Shown: positions 16,628 through 25,381 of the stretch, piece after piece | How the letters are laid out: each line of letters opens with the position of its first letter | Position numbering within the stretch: position 1 is the stretch's first letter | The notes under the pieces: model-generated | What the model was told of the DNA's origin: nothing | What the model saw: the letters and a program-made list of their open reading frames with translations, nothing else | Database searches by the model: none | Assembly: GCA_964523885.1 (NCBI GenBank) | Contig: CAZFYX010000045.1 | Location: forward strand, 65,722-129,721 | Source of the DNA: SHXO01 sp964523885 | Lineage (GTDB): Bacteria > Pseudomonadota > Gammaproteobacteria > Burkholderiales > SHXO01 | Reading direction: 5' to 3' | Length of the DNA stretch: 64,000 bases | Translations under genes and position numbers: made by a program

Positions 16628-17598
16628 ATGCCACCGTGATCTCCCGCCCGCGCCAGCAGGTCTGGCTCGTCCTGCTGCTGATCCTCATCGTGGCCGCCGC
16701 CGCGGCGGCCTGGTGGGTGAGTCGCGCCCACGGCCGTTTCGTCGAGTACGCGATGCTCGACCCCAAGGACATTCCCACCATGGTCGCGGTGGCGCCCGAC
16801 GGCAGCGTGTGGTTCACCATCGACTTCAACAATGCGATGGGGCGGGTGCAGGACGGCAAGCTCGAACGCCTTGCCAAGCCCACCGCCAACCTCGAGCCGG
16901 TCGGACTTGCCGTGGGACCGGATGGTGCCGCGTGGTTCACGGATGCGCCGGCGGGCGTGGTCTCGCGCATGACGCCGGCGGGCGAGCTGACCTCGTTTCC
17001 GCTCGAGACCAAGGTGGCCAAGCTGGGCCAGATCGCGATGACGAAGGACGGGGCGCTCTGGTTCGCGGAGGGCAGCGCACACAGCATCACGCGGCTCAAG
17101 GACGGCAAGTTCGAGCGCACGCCGATCCCGTTCGTGCTCGGTGGCCCGGTCGGGGTTGCCGCGGCGGCCGACGGCACGGTGTGGGCGACGCTGCTCGCGG
17201 CCAACCAGCTCATGCGCATCGCGCCCGACGGCAAGACCGATCTCTTCGACATCCCCACCCGCCGCAGCTCGCCCTCCGACATCGCCGTGGATGCCACCGG
17301 CGCCGTGTGGTTCCTGCAGTTCCGTGGCAACAAGCTGGGCCGGCTGGCCGACGGCAAGTTCGAGGAGTTTGCGCTGGGCGAGGAGAACGTCGGGCCGACC
17401 GGCCTGGCGATCGGTCCTGACGGCTCGGTGTGGTTCGGCATGCTGCGTGAAGGGTCCATCGGCCGCTTCCGCGACGGTCGCATCACGCGCTACAAGCTGC
17501 CGCGCGAGCGGGCGCGTCCCTACAGCGTGGCGGTGGATGCGCGCGGCGATGTCTGGTACACCGACATCAGCGGCTATGTCGGCCGGCTGACGCCCTGA
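16624..17598 (+). CDS. Vgb/NHL-like beta-propeller, membrane-anchored
   Basis: 324 residues from ATG 16624, which overlaps the previous stop (ATGA). An N-terminal helix (VWLVLLLILIVAAAAAAWWV) anchors it and the rest is a propeller of about seven blades, each carrying a variation of PDGSVWFT (PDGSVWFTIDF, PDGAAWFTDAP, KDGALWFAEGS, ADGTVWATLLA, ATGAVWFLQFR, PDGSVWFGMLR, ARGDVWYTDIS). This is the pattern of streptogramin lyase (Vgb) and NHL-type proteins. I cannot support lyase activity; a binding propeller is the safer reading. Translational coupling with the Asp-box propeller suggests two propellers of one periplasmic complex. Confidence 0.75.
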   Translation: MNATVISRPRQQVWLVLLLILIVAAAAAAWWVSRAHGRFVEYAMLDPKDIPTMVAVAPDGSVWFTIDFNNAMGRVQDGKLERLAKPTANLEPVGLAVGPDGAAWFTDAPAGVVSRMTPAGELTSFPLETKVAKLGQIAMTKDGALWFAEGSAHSITRLKDGKFERTPIPFVLGGPVGVAAAADGTVWATLLAANQLMRIAPDGKTDLFDIPTRRSSPSDIAVDATGAVWFLQFRGNKLGRLADGKFEEFALGEENVGPTGLAIGPDGSVWFGMLREGSIGRFRDGRITRYKLPRERARPYSVAVDARGDVWYTDISGYVGRLTP

Positions 17599-17641
17599 CC
17601 GCGCCGCACAGCGATCCGCAGCCCACCGAGGCCAATCGATC

Positions 17642-18535
17642 ATGACCGAAGCACTCATCTATCTCGCTTCCAGCTTCTGGCTGGGGGCGGTGCATGCCGC
17701 GACGCCGGGGCATGGGAAGACCATCGCTGCAGCCTACATCGTGGGCGCGCGCGGGCGGCCGGTGGACGCGTGGATCCTCGGCATCTTCGTCACGCTTTCG
17801 CACACCAGCGGGATCGTGCTGGTGGGGGTGCTGGCCTCGCTCGGGCTGCCCGGGATGATTCCCCAGCGCATCGAAGCCTGGCTTGCGCTGATCACCGGCG
17901 CGCTGGTCATCGGGATCGGCGTGTGGACGCTATGGACCCAGCGTGAGCTCTTCGCGACTGCCGGATGGGTGCCTGCTGCTGCCGACACCCAGGGCGTGCA
18001 GTACCGGGCCGTGGCGCACACACACGGCGGGATTGCCCACGGGCACGCGCACGCCCACGGGCACGCGCACGTGCACGGGCACGACCATGCCCATGGGCAC
18101 GACCACGACCAGGCGCACGCGGACGATCACCACCACGCCGATGAGGCGCCCGGCTATCACAGCCACGGCTGGGGCTTCAAGCACACGCACAACGTCGACC
18201 TGGTGGCGAACAACCGTCCCAGCCTGTGGGTGCTGATCGGCCTGGGGGTCGCGGGCGGCCTGCTGCCCGACCCCGCTGCGCTCGCGATCCTGCTCTCGGC
18301 GCTGGCCCAGGGCAAGGTGATGCTCGGGCTGGCGACCGTGCTGGTCTTCAGCCTCGGCTTTGCCGCGACCCTGGTGCTCGTCGGTGTCATCGCCGCCAAG
18401 GTCGGCCAGCGCATCCTCACCTGGCTGGCAGGGCCCTGGGCTGCGCGCATCCAGCTGGCCACCTCCGCGCTGATCGTGGCCGTCGGCGTGGCCCTCAGCG
18501 TGAAGGCGTGGACGATGCTGGGCACGGCCGGGTAG
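17642..18535 (+). CDS. NicO/RcnA-type nickel/cobalt exporter
   Basis: 297 residues with about six membrane helices. GAVHAATPGHGKT (helix 1) and the second-half motif GGLLPDPAALAILLSALAQG are typical of the NicO/RcnA family. The cytoplasmic loop (about residues 120-180) is extremely His-rich, with runs such as HGHAHAHGHAHVHGHDHAHG, as in RcnA, which exports nickel and cobalt. In many relatives the second motif reads LxPCP; here the Cys is Asp, which may change metal preference. It lies 43 bases after the Vgb-like gene and, with the NiCoT gene at 12726, brackets the extracytoplasmic cluster. Confidence 0.8.
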   Translation: MTEALIYLASSFWLGAVHAATPGHGKTIAAAYIVGARGRPVDAWILGIFVTLSHTSGIVLVGVLASLGLPGMIPQRIEAWLALITGALVIGIGVWTLWTQRELFATAGWVPAAADTQGVQYRAVAHTHGGIAHGHAHAHGHAHVHGHDHAHGHDHDQAHADDHHHADEAPGYHSHGWGFKHTHNVDLVANNRPSLWVLIGLGVAGGLLPDPAALAILLSALAQGKVMLGLATVLVFSLGFAATLVLVGVIAAKVGQRILTWLAGPWAARIQLATSALIVAVGVALSVKAWTMLGTAG

Positions 18536-18539
18536 GACG

Positions 18540-18555
18540 GCGGCGCCGGCGCCGC
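18540..18555. terminator. GC palindrome between convergent genes
   Basis: A 16-base perfect palindrome (GCGGCGCCGGCGCCGC) fills the gap between the exporter and the oppositely oriented PAS-GGDEF gene. It could act as a two-way stop, but there is no T-run. Confidence 0.3.
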
Positions 18556-18563
18556 TGCACCGG

Positions 18564-21500
18564 TCAGGCGCCGAAGAACCGGAAGCTGTTCTTCCCGCCT
18601 TCCTTGGCGTGGTACATGGCGCTGTCGGCGTTGCGCAGCAGGCTGTCGGCATCGGCGCCGTGCTGCGGATAGATGCTGATGCCCACGGTGGGCGTGATGC
18701 GCAGCTCGCGCCCGTCGATCGCATACGGCTGTGCCAGCGCGAAGAGGATCTTGCGTGCGACCGCCCCGGCGTCCGCGGCTTCGCGCAGCTCTGGCAGCAC
18801 CAGCACGAACTCGTCCCCGCCCAGGCGCGACACCGTGTCGATCTCGCGCACGCAGCCCTTGGCGCGCTCGGCGATCTCGCGCAGGAGGTGGTCGCCGGTG
18901 TGATGTCCGTACGCGTCGTTGACCTGCTTGAAGTAGTCGAGGTCGAAGAACAGCACCCCGACCAGGGTGCGGTTGCGCTGAGCGGCCGCGATGGCGTGCT
19001 CGAGCCGGTCGCGCAGCAGCAGCCGGTTGGGCAGTCCGGTGAGCGGGTCGGAGTAGGCCAGCGAGTAGATCCGGTTCTCCCAGTTCTTGCGCTCGGTGAT
19101 GTCGCGCACCACGGCGGTGAACTTCGGCGGGCCGGGCGACAGCGCGATCTCGGACAGCGAGAGCTCGAGCGGGAACAGGCTGCCGTCGAGGCGGCGGCCG
19201 GTCAGCTCCCGGCGCCCGCCCACCAGCCGGCGCACCCAGTGCATGGCGGGCTCGTCCGCGGGCACGGACTCGTCGTGGCGCAGCTCGACCAGCAGCTGGC
19301 GCAGGTTCACGTGCGGCACGTCCTCGGCCTCGCAGGCGAACATGCGCTGTGCGAAGAGGTTCATCCGCTCGATGCTCCCGCGTGCGGACAGCACGATGAT
19401 GCCCTCGGCCGCGTTGTTGAGCACCGATTCGAGCTGGCGCTCGCTCTCGCGCAGCGCGCGCTGCGCCTGGCGCTGCTCGCTGATGTCGCGGCCCACCGCG
19501 GTGACTCCCACGATCTCCCCCTGCTGCGTGCGCAGGCCTGCGAGGCTCACCGAGAGCGGGATCTCGTGCCCGTCACGGTGGCGCGCGGTGACCTCGAACG
19601 GCGGCACGCGCTCGCCGCGCAGGATGCGCTCGCGCAGTGCCTCGTGGCGAGAGGTCTCCGCGTCGGCCAGCAGCACCCGGAAGTCGCAGCCGATGATCTC
19701 GACCTGGGTGTAGCCCAGCACCTCGCGTGCACCCTTGTTCCAGGACAGGATGCGGCCGTCGAAGTCGTAGCTCATGATCGCGTCCTGGGAGGACTCGACC
19801 ACGGCCGCGAGCAGACTGCGCGCAGCCTCCGCCGTGCGCCGCTCGGTCACGTCGGTGAGCACGCCGAACCACTCCCGGATGCTGCCGTCGCCGTTGCGCA
19901 CCGGCGTGCCGCGTGCGGCCACGTACCGCCACTGTCCGTCGGCACGGCGCACGCGCTGCTCGGACTCGAACGGAACCCCGTCGCGCACGCAGGCGCCCCA
20001 GCGCATGGCGACGTCCCCGCGCTCGTCCTCGTGCACGACCTCGAGCCAGCCGAGTCCGCGCGCCTGCTCGAAGGTCTGTCCGGTGTAGCGCTGCCAGGCC
20101 GGCAGCGGCGCGACCACCTCGCCGCCGGCATCGGTGGTCCACACCGCCTCGGTGGTGTTCTCCACCAGCGCGCGCAGCCGCTCCTCGCTCTCGCGCAGGC
20201 CGCGCTCCGCGCGCACCCGGTCGGACACGTCGCGACCGGAGGCGGCCAGGCCGGTGATGGTGCCGTCCGGGGCGCGCAGCGGCGATACGCTCAGGGCGAG
20301 GTGCACCTCGCGGCCGTCCTTGTGCCGGCGCGTCAGCTGCAGGTGCGGCACGCGGTGCCCGGCGCGTGCAATCCGCGTCAGCCGGGCCGTCTCCGCCATC
20401 CGGGTCTCGGGCACCAGCGCGAGGCAGCTGCGGCCTGCCACCTCCTCGCTGGCGTAGCCCAGCGCACGTTCCGCGCCGCGGTTCCAGTACAGCACCTCGC
20501 CCTCGAGCGAGCGGGCGATGATCACGGTGTCGGCGGCGTCCAGGAAGGTGCCGAGCATGTGCTCGAGCTCGCGGCCGCGGCGCCCGCCGGTGATGTCCTG
20601 CACGGTGCCCATGAGGCGCAGCGCCATGCCCCCGCGGTCGCGTGCGACCACCTGGCCGCGCGCGGCCAGCCAGCGCCACGAGCCGTCGTCGGCGCGCGCG
20701 CGGAACTCGTGCTCGAACCACGCTGCTTCGGCGCCGGGATGGGCACGCAGGTGCTCCTGCAGCGCGGCTGCATCGTCGGCGTGCACCCAGTGTTCGCAGG
20801 GCCAGGCGTCGCGCGGCAGATCGAGCGGAGAGGCACCGAGCATGCGGGCGAACTCGTCCGAGTAGGTGACCCGGTCGGCTGCGATGTCCCAGTCCCACAG
20901 CGCGAGCCCGGCCGACTCCAGTGCGATGCGCAAACGCTGATGGTTCTCGCCGACGAGGTGCTCCTGCAGCTTCTGGCGGCGGATGTCGCGTGCGACCAGC
21001 GCGACCGAGACCAGCGCGCCTTCGCCCTCGCGCACGGCGGCACAGGTGAGCGCCACCGGGATGACCGTGCCGTTGCGGTGGCGCAGCGCCGCTTCCTGGC
21101 GCAGCATCGGCTGACCGCTCAGCAGCGGTTGCCACAGGGCGGTCGCCTGCTGTGCCGACAGCCCGGTGGCGAGCGTCGCGATGCTGCGGCCGACGATCTC
21201 GGCCGGGGTGAAGCCGAGCAGCGCCTGGGCGCCTTCGTTCCACGACCGGACCTCGCCCTCGGCCGAGCAGGTGATGAGCGCGTCCTCCGTGCTGCCCGAC
21301 ACCGCGGCGAGCAGCCGGGCCGCGGCCCGCTCGCGGTTGCGTTCCGTGACGACGCGGCCGCTGCCGCGATAACCGAGGAAGTTCCCGCGGGCGTCGAACA
21401 GCGGCGTGCCGCTCTCGACGACGTGATGCTCGTCGCCGGCTGCGTCCGTCATCACCAGCTCGAGCCCGCTGAACGGCTCGCGCCGCTGCAGCGTACGCGC

Positions 21501-22538
21501 GAGCTCGGCCCTGCACTCATCGGAGGGCCAGCGCAGCGGCCGGTCGAACGGCGTGAGGCCGATCACGCGCGCGGGCAGGCTCGGATGGGGCGAGTGCCAG
21601 GTGTAGCGCAGGCCCGCGTCGAGCTCCCAGCACCAGTCGCCCGACGTTGCGGTCATGTGCTGCAGGCGGGCGCGGGCGAGCGCGAGATCGTGCTGCGCCT
21701 GCCGTACCTCGCGCAGGTCGCGCATCGTCACGATCGCGCCGGCGAGCGCGCCCTCCGGATCGAGCAGCGGCGCGGCGCTGACCCATACCTCGATGCGCTC
21801 GCCGCCACGCGCCACCGCGACGGTTTCCATGCGCTCGACGGTGTGTCCCTGCAGCAGCTGCGCGTGGATCGCCTCCATGTCGTGCTCGCGCAGCTCGGCG
21901 GGCATGAGCAGTTCGGCGCTGTGGCCGATGATGTCGACCGCGCGATGACCCAGGAGCTGCTCCGCGCCGCGGTTCCAGGACAGGATGGTGCCGTCGAGCG
22001 TGCGGCTGAAGATGGCGTCGTGCGACATCTCGACGATCGACGCGAGGCGCTGCTGCATGAGCAGCTCGCGCCGCTGCCGCACGGCATCCTGCACCATCAG
22101 CAGGCGCGCGGGACGGCCGGCAAAGGACACCTCGAAGCCGCCCGCCGACACCTCGCGGGTCTCGCCGCTGCGCGTGCGGTGGTGCCAGCGCCCGGCACGG
22201 GTGAAGCCGCTGGTGCGCGAGAGGCGCAGTGCGCGCGTCACGCGATCGACCTGGTCGGGCATCACCAGCTCGACCAGCGCCGTGCCCTCCAGGTCCTCGA
22301 TCGAATAGCCGGACAGCTGCGCCATGCACTCGTTCGCGGCCAGGATCGAGAGGTCCTTGCCCATGTCATAGACCAGCGCCGGCACGCGGTTGTCGTCGAA
22401 CGCGGCGAGCATCTGGCGAATCAGGAAGTCGTGCTGAGCGGGTGCTTCGGCAGCCGGCTGCGGGTGGGCGCCGCGCAGCTCGAGTGCTTCGACCAGGGCG
22501 ATCAGTTCATCACGGCTGAGGTTGTGCAGCGACTGCAT
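18564..22538 (-). CDS. Nine-PAS diguanylate cyclase
   Basis: 1324 residues, soluble, with no membrane segment. I count nine PAS-type units, recognisable by phrases such as IVEMSHDAIFSRTLDGTI, ALITCSAEGEVRSWNEGA, VIIARSLEGEVLYWNRGA, AIMSYDFDGRILSWNKGA and IIVLSARGSIERMN, most followed by PAC-like strands. A C-terminal GGDEF domain starts at SLAYSDPLTGLPNR. The active motif GGDEF begins at Gly1240 and is preceded by REID five residues upstream, a canonical RxxD inhibitory site, so an active and product-inhibited cyclase is expected. There is no EAL domain. The PAS array probably senses several cytoplasmic signals (redox, haem, flavin); ligands cannot be read. It is a single-gene unit with its own promoter-like box. 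Confidence 0.9.
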   Translation of the reverse strand: MQSLHNLSRDELIALVEALELRGAHPQPAAEAPAQHDFLIRQMLAAFDDNRVPALVYDMGKDLSILAANECMAQLSGYSIEDLEGTALVELVMPDQVDRVTRALRLSRTSGFTRAGRWHHRTRSGETREVSAGGFEVSFAGRPARLLMVQDAVRQRRELLMQQRLASIVEMSHDAIFSRTLDGTILSWNRGAEQLLGHRAVDIIGHSAELLMPAELREHDMEAIHAQLLQGHTVERMETVAVARGGERIEVWVSAAPLLDPEGALAGAIVTMRDLREVRQAQHDLALARARLQHMTATSGDWCWELDAGLRYTWHSPHPSLPARVIGLTPFDRPLRWPSDECRAELARTLQRREPFSGLELVMTDAAGDEHHVVESGTPLFDARGNFLGYRGSGRVVTERNRERAAARLLAAVSGSTEDALITCSAEGEVRSWNEGAQALLGFTPAEIVGRSIATLATGLSAQQATALWQPLLSGQPMLRQEAALRHRNGTVIPVALTCAAVREGEGALVSVALVARDIRRQKLQEHLVGENHQRLRIALESAGLALWDWDIAADRVTYSDEFARMLGASPLDLPRDAWPCEHWVHADDAAALQEHLRAHPGAEAAWFEHEFRARADDGSWRWLAARGQVVARDRGGMALRLMGTVQDITGGRRGRELEHMLGTFLDAADTVIIARSLEGEVLYWNRGAERALGYASEEVAGRSCLALVPETRMAETARLTRIARAGHRVPHLQLTRRHKDGREVHLALSVSPLRAPDGTITGLAASGRDVSDRVRAERGLRESEERLRALVENTTEAVWTTDAGGEVVAPLPAWQRYTGQTFEQARGLGWLEVVHEDERGDVAMRWGACVRDGVPFESEQRVRRADGQWRYVAARGTPVRNGDGSIREWFGVLTDVTERRTAEAARSLLAAVVESSQDAIMSYDFDGRILSWNKGAREVLGYTQVEIIGCDFRVLLADAETSRHEALRERILRGERVPPFEVTARHRDGHEIPLSVSLAGLRTQQGEIVGVTAVGRDISEQRQAQRALRESERQLESVLNNAAEGIIVLSARGSIERMNLFAQRMFACEAEDVPHVNLRQLLVELRHDESVPADEPAMHWVRRLVGGRRELTGRRLDGSLFPLELSLSEIALSPGPPKFTAVVRDITERKNWENRIYSLAYSDPLTGLPNRLLLRDRLEHAIAAAQRNRTLVGVLFFDLDYFKQVNDAYGHHTGDHLLREIAERAKGCVREIDTVSRLGGDEFVLVLPELREAADAGAVARKILFALAQPYAIDGRELRITPTVGISIYPQHGADADSLLRNADSAMYHAKEGGKNSFRFFGA

Positions 22539-22860
22539 ATCGTGGTGGACGCCCTCGAATGGCCGTGCGCCCGGCCGGGGTCGCGCGCTTCGGACTGCGG
22601 AGTATAGATCAGCGCGATTGCGCGCCGGAAGGCCGATCGCATGTCCGGCGTGCGAAATCGCACAATCTAAAGAAACCGTTCAGGATCCTTTGACCGTTGG
22701 GGTGCCGTCCGGCGGGGGCGGCGCGCCAATGGGGGGTGCGAGCACCGGTATCGGGCGCACCAGCAGACGCTGTGCGCCGGCGCTGCCCCGGTAACGTGAC
22801 GGACGAGTGGAACGCGCAGACGCCGGCGCGGCGCTCGCGAAGCGCCGCCGGCGTCGGCGA
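22539..22860. other. Spacer with promoter-like box and a GC hairpin
   Basis: This gap of 322 bases holds no reading frame I can support. On the minus strand TATACT (22601-22606) could be the -10 box of the PAS-GGDEF gene, with only a weak TTCCGG at 18 bp as -35. A stem-loop at 22819-22855 (GACGCCGG arm against CCGGCGTC, 5-base loop) lies just downstream of the mscL stop and may terminate mscL, though without a T-run. Between these I see nothing further. Confidence 0.45.
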
Positions 22861-23289
22861 TCAGCGCTTGAGCGCGTCGCGGATCTCGCGCAGCAGGATG
22901 ACGTCCTCGGGCGGCGCAGCGGGTGCGGGCGCCGGTGCCGGGGCCTCGCGCTTGAGGCGGTTGATCTGCTTCACCATCAGGAAGATGATGAAGGCGAGGA
23001 TCAGGAAGTTGATCACGATGGTGATGAAGCTGCCATAGGCGAACACCGGCACGCCGGCCTTGCGCAGCGCGTCCAGCGTCATCGGCACGCCCGCGGGCGG
23101 CTCGGTGAGGGCGACGAACATGTTGCTGAAGTCCACCTTGCCGAGCACCCGGCCCACCAGCGGCATGACCAGGTCGTTGACCACCGAATCGACGATCTTG
23201 CCGAACGCGGCACCGATGATGACGCCAACGGCCAGATCCACCACGTTGCCCTTGACTGCGAACTCCCGGAACTCGGAGGCAAAGCTCAT
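22861..23289 (-). CDS. mscL: Large-conductance mechanosensitive channel MscL
   Basis: 142 residues, close to the usual 136. Start ATG 23289 gives MSFASEFREFAVKGNVVDLA, the typical amphipathic N-terminus, and AAGGAG lies upstream. TM1 (VVDLAVGVIIGAAFGKIVDSV) and TM2 (GSFITIVINFLILAFIIFLMV) are standard, followed by an Ala/Pro linker and the C-terminal helix EDVILLREIRDAL that forms the pentameric bundle. MscL opens on sudden osmotic downshock and releases solutes. It is separate from its neighbours. Confidence 0.97.
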   Translation of the reverse strand: MSFASEFREFAVKGNVVDLAVGVIIGAAFGKIVDSVVNDLVMPLVGRVLGKVDFSNMFVALTEPPAGVPMTLDALRKAGVPVFAYGSFITIVINFLILAFIIFLMVKQINRLKREAPAPAPAPAAPPEDVILLREIRDALKR

Positions 23290-23512
23290 TGCGCGGTTCT
23301 CCTTGAAATTGTCATGTGCCCGGCGGCAGTACCCGGGATTGTCGCTCACCTGCGCGTGGATCGTGCATCGGGGGTTTGCCGCTGAGCAGGACCACGCCGG
23401 CCTTACGCCCCCGGGCGCCATCCGGCCGTCCCACCGCAGTCCACAGCGTCGTCCGCGTCCTGCGGCACGGCGATGCGCCAGCCCTCCCCGGAACGCAACC
23501 GCGCGGAACCGG

Positions 23513-24811
23513 CTACCGCTTCTCGACCCCGCACCAGCGTGCGGTGAAGACGGCCAGCACCTTCGCCACGGCCACTGCGCTGTCCAGCGATACCGACTCG
23601 TCGGTGCCGTGGATGGTCTGGGCCTCGGGACCGTAGCAGGTCGCGGGCGTCGATCCGTAGAGCGTGAAGAAGCGGGCGTCGGTGGTCGCGGAACTGGACA
23701 GCAGCCGCGCGGGCGAGCCGAGCGCGCGTTCGTGCGAGGCGCGCAGGACGCCGATCATCGGGTGGGTCGCATCCACCACCAGCGGCTCGGCCTGCAGGCC
23801 GCCATAGCTCACCGTGTAGTGCACGTTCTTCAGCGTGGCCGTGCAGCGCGCGGTCTGGGCCAGGCGCTCCTCGACCGCAGCCTTCGCGTCGGCCACACTC
23901 ATGCCGGGATAGAAGCCGACGCGGATGTTCATGACGCAGCGCGTGGGCACCGAGGAGGTCCACTCGCCGCCCTGGATGCGGCCCAGGTTGATGTTGATCG
24001 GGCGGGGGTGCTCGACGAAGGCCGGGTGGCGCCTGGCGTTCCACTCCTCCTCCAGCGTCTTGAGGCCCTGGAACAGCCCGAACGCCGCCTCGATCGCATT
24101 CACGCCGCTGCGCGCCTCCATCACGTGCGCGGGACGGCCGAGCACCTCCACCTGCAGCCAGAGCACGCCGACCTGGGCCTGCAGGATGGTGTGGTCGAAC
24201 GGCTCCGGGATGATCGCCGCATCGGCGCGGAAGCCGCGGTGCAGGCAGGCGAGCGCGCCGTTGCCGGTGCACTCCTCCTCGACGACCGACTGCATGAAGA
24301 GCGGCGCCGCGGGCTGCAGGCCGAGCTGGGCCAGCGCGCGGAACGCCACCACGTACGCGGCGATGCCGGCCTTCATGTCGCCCGCGCCGCGCCCGAACAT
24401 GCGGCCGTCGCGGATGGTCGGCTCGAACGGCGGCGAGGACCACAGCTCTTCCGCGCCGACCGGCACGACGTCGATGTGCCCGTTGAAGATCAGCGAGCGT
24501 CCGTGCGCTTCGCGCGGGCGGTGTGCCGCCACCACGTTGTCGTGCCGGTCCCAGCGTCCGATCGCCGGCGAGTAGCCGGGCAGGTGCGCGATCTCCTCGT
24601 CCTTCACCTCGAAGCGCAGGGTCTTCAGTCCCATGCCCTGGAACAGGCCTTCCATGAAGTCCTGCGCCGAGGCTTCCTGTCCCAGCAGGCTGGGGAAGCG
24701 CACCAGCGTGGCGAGCAGCGCGGTGAGCTCGTCGCGCGCAGCTTCGACGGCGGCGAGCAGGTCCGACTCGAGCGCAGCGTCGAGCGGCTGTGCGGCGTTG
24801 GGTGCGTTCAT
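23513..24811 (-). CDS. M20-family (ArgE/DapE-like) metallohydrolase
   Basis: 432 residues. Family motifs are in order: IFNGHIDVVPVG (first metal His and Asp), FGRGAGDMKAGIAAY (bridging Asp), SVVEEECTGNGA (general-base Glu pair) and QTIHGTDESVSLDS (C-terminal metal His). A dimerisation domain (GRPAHVMEARSGVNAI) sits between. Such enzymes cleave N-acyl amino acids or dipeptides in the cytoplasm. It is related to acetylornithine/succinyl-diaminopimelate deacylases, but no arginine or lysine genes are nearby, so the substrate is open. It lies 50 bases downstream of the NlpC/P60 gene on the same strand. Confidence 0.85.
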   Translation of the reverse strand: MNAPNAAQPLDAALESDLLAAVEAARDELTALLATLVRFPSLLGQEASAQDFMEGLFQGMGLKTLRFEVKDEEIAHLPGYSPAIGRWDRHDNVVAAHRPREAHGRSLIFNGHIDVVPVGAEELWSSPPFEPTIRDGRMFGRGAGDMKAGIAAYVVAFRALAQLGLQPAAPLFMQSVVEEECTGNGALACLHRGFRADAAIIPEPFDHTILQAQVGVLWLQVEVLGRPAHVMEARSGVNAIEAAFGLFQGLKTLEEEWNARRHPAFVEHPRPININLGRIQGGEWTSSVPTRCVMNIRVGFYPGMSVADAKAAVEERLAQTARCTATLKNVHYTVSYGGLQAEPLVVDATHPMIGVLRASHERALGSPARLLSSSATTDARFFTLYGSTPATCYGPEAQTIHGTDESVSLDSAVAVAKVLAVFTARWCGVEKR

Positions 24812-24861
24812 GTCCGCATTCTAGAGCAGTGACAGGAAACAGGCAGTTCCTGTGACCGCGC

Positions 24862-25326
24862 CTAGATCCGGCGCGCTTCCACGAAGTGCCGGTTCCAGTA
24901 GTTGGCATCCAGCGCGTCCGTGCGCACTCTGCCGCCGGAGGAGGGCGCGTGCACGAAGCGTCCGTCGCCGAGATAGATGCCGACGTGCGAGGCCTTCCTG
25001 CCTTCCTGGTCGAAGAACACCAGGTCGCCCGGGCGCAGGCTGCGCACCGGCACCATCCTGCTCTGCTGGCGCAGCCCGCTGGTGTCGCGCGGAAGCGCCA
25101 CGCCGACGCGCGCATAGCTGTAGTTGACCAGGCCGCTGCAGTCGAAGCCTGCGGGCGTGTTGCCGCCGTAGCGGTAGGGCTTGCCGAGCATCCCGCGGGC
25201 GGTCTGCGCCACTTCTTCCGCCTGCGCGTTGGAGACACGCGGAACCGGTGCGGTATCCGACGGCGCGCTCGCACAGCCCGCCAGCGCAACGGTGAGGCAC
25301 AGCATCGACAAGGTGCGCACGCTCAT
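24862..25326 (-). CDS. NlpC/P60 family lipoprotein (peptidoglycan endopeptidase)
   Basis: 154 residues from ATG 25326. The N-terminus MSVRTLSMLCLTVALAGCAS is a lipoprotein signal with lipobox VALAGC. The catalytic domain shows AGFDCSGLVNYSY (nucleophile Cys), GDLVFFDQEGRKASHVGIYLGDGRFVHAP (general-base His and third polar residue) and a C-terminal NRHFVEARRI. NlpC/P60 enzymes cut gamma-D-Glu-meso-DAP bonds in peptidoglycan; this one should be outer-membrane or inner-membrane bound in the periplasm. In-frame starts upstream (25374) would add residues before the signal peptide and are less likely. Confidence 0.9.
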   Translation of the reverse strand: MSVRTLSMLCLTVALAGCASAPSDTAPVPRVSNAQAEEVAQTARGMLGKPYRYGGNTPAGFDCSGLVNYSYARVGVALPRDTSGLRQQSRMVPVRSLRPGDLVFFDQEGRKASHVGIYLGDGRFVHAPSSGGRVRTDALDANYWNRHFVEARRI

Positions 25327-25381
25327 ACTCGATCCCGGAAGTCCCATGCGGATGGCTCCGCAAGCAAGGCTCACGCCGGAA

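Noticed and set aside
18609..22607. Plus-strand frame of about 1330 codons opposite the nine-PAS cyclase
   Set aside because: Antisense shadow of a well-supported gene; the predicted protein has biased His/Arg/Gly composition only.
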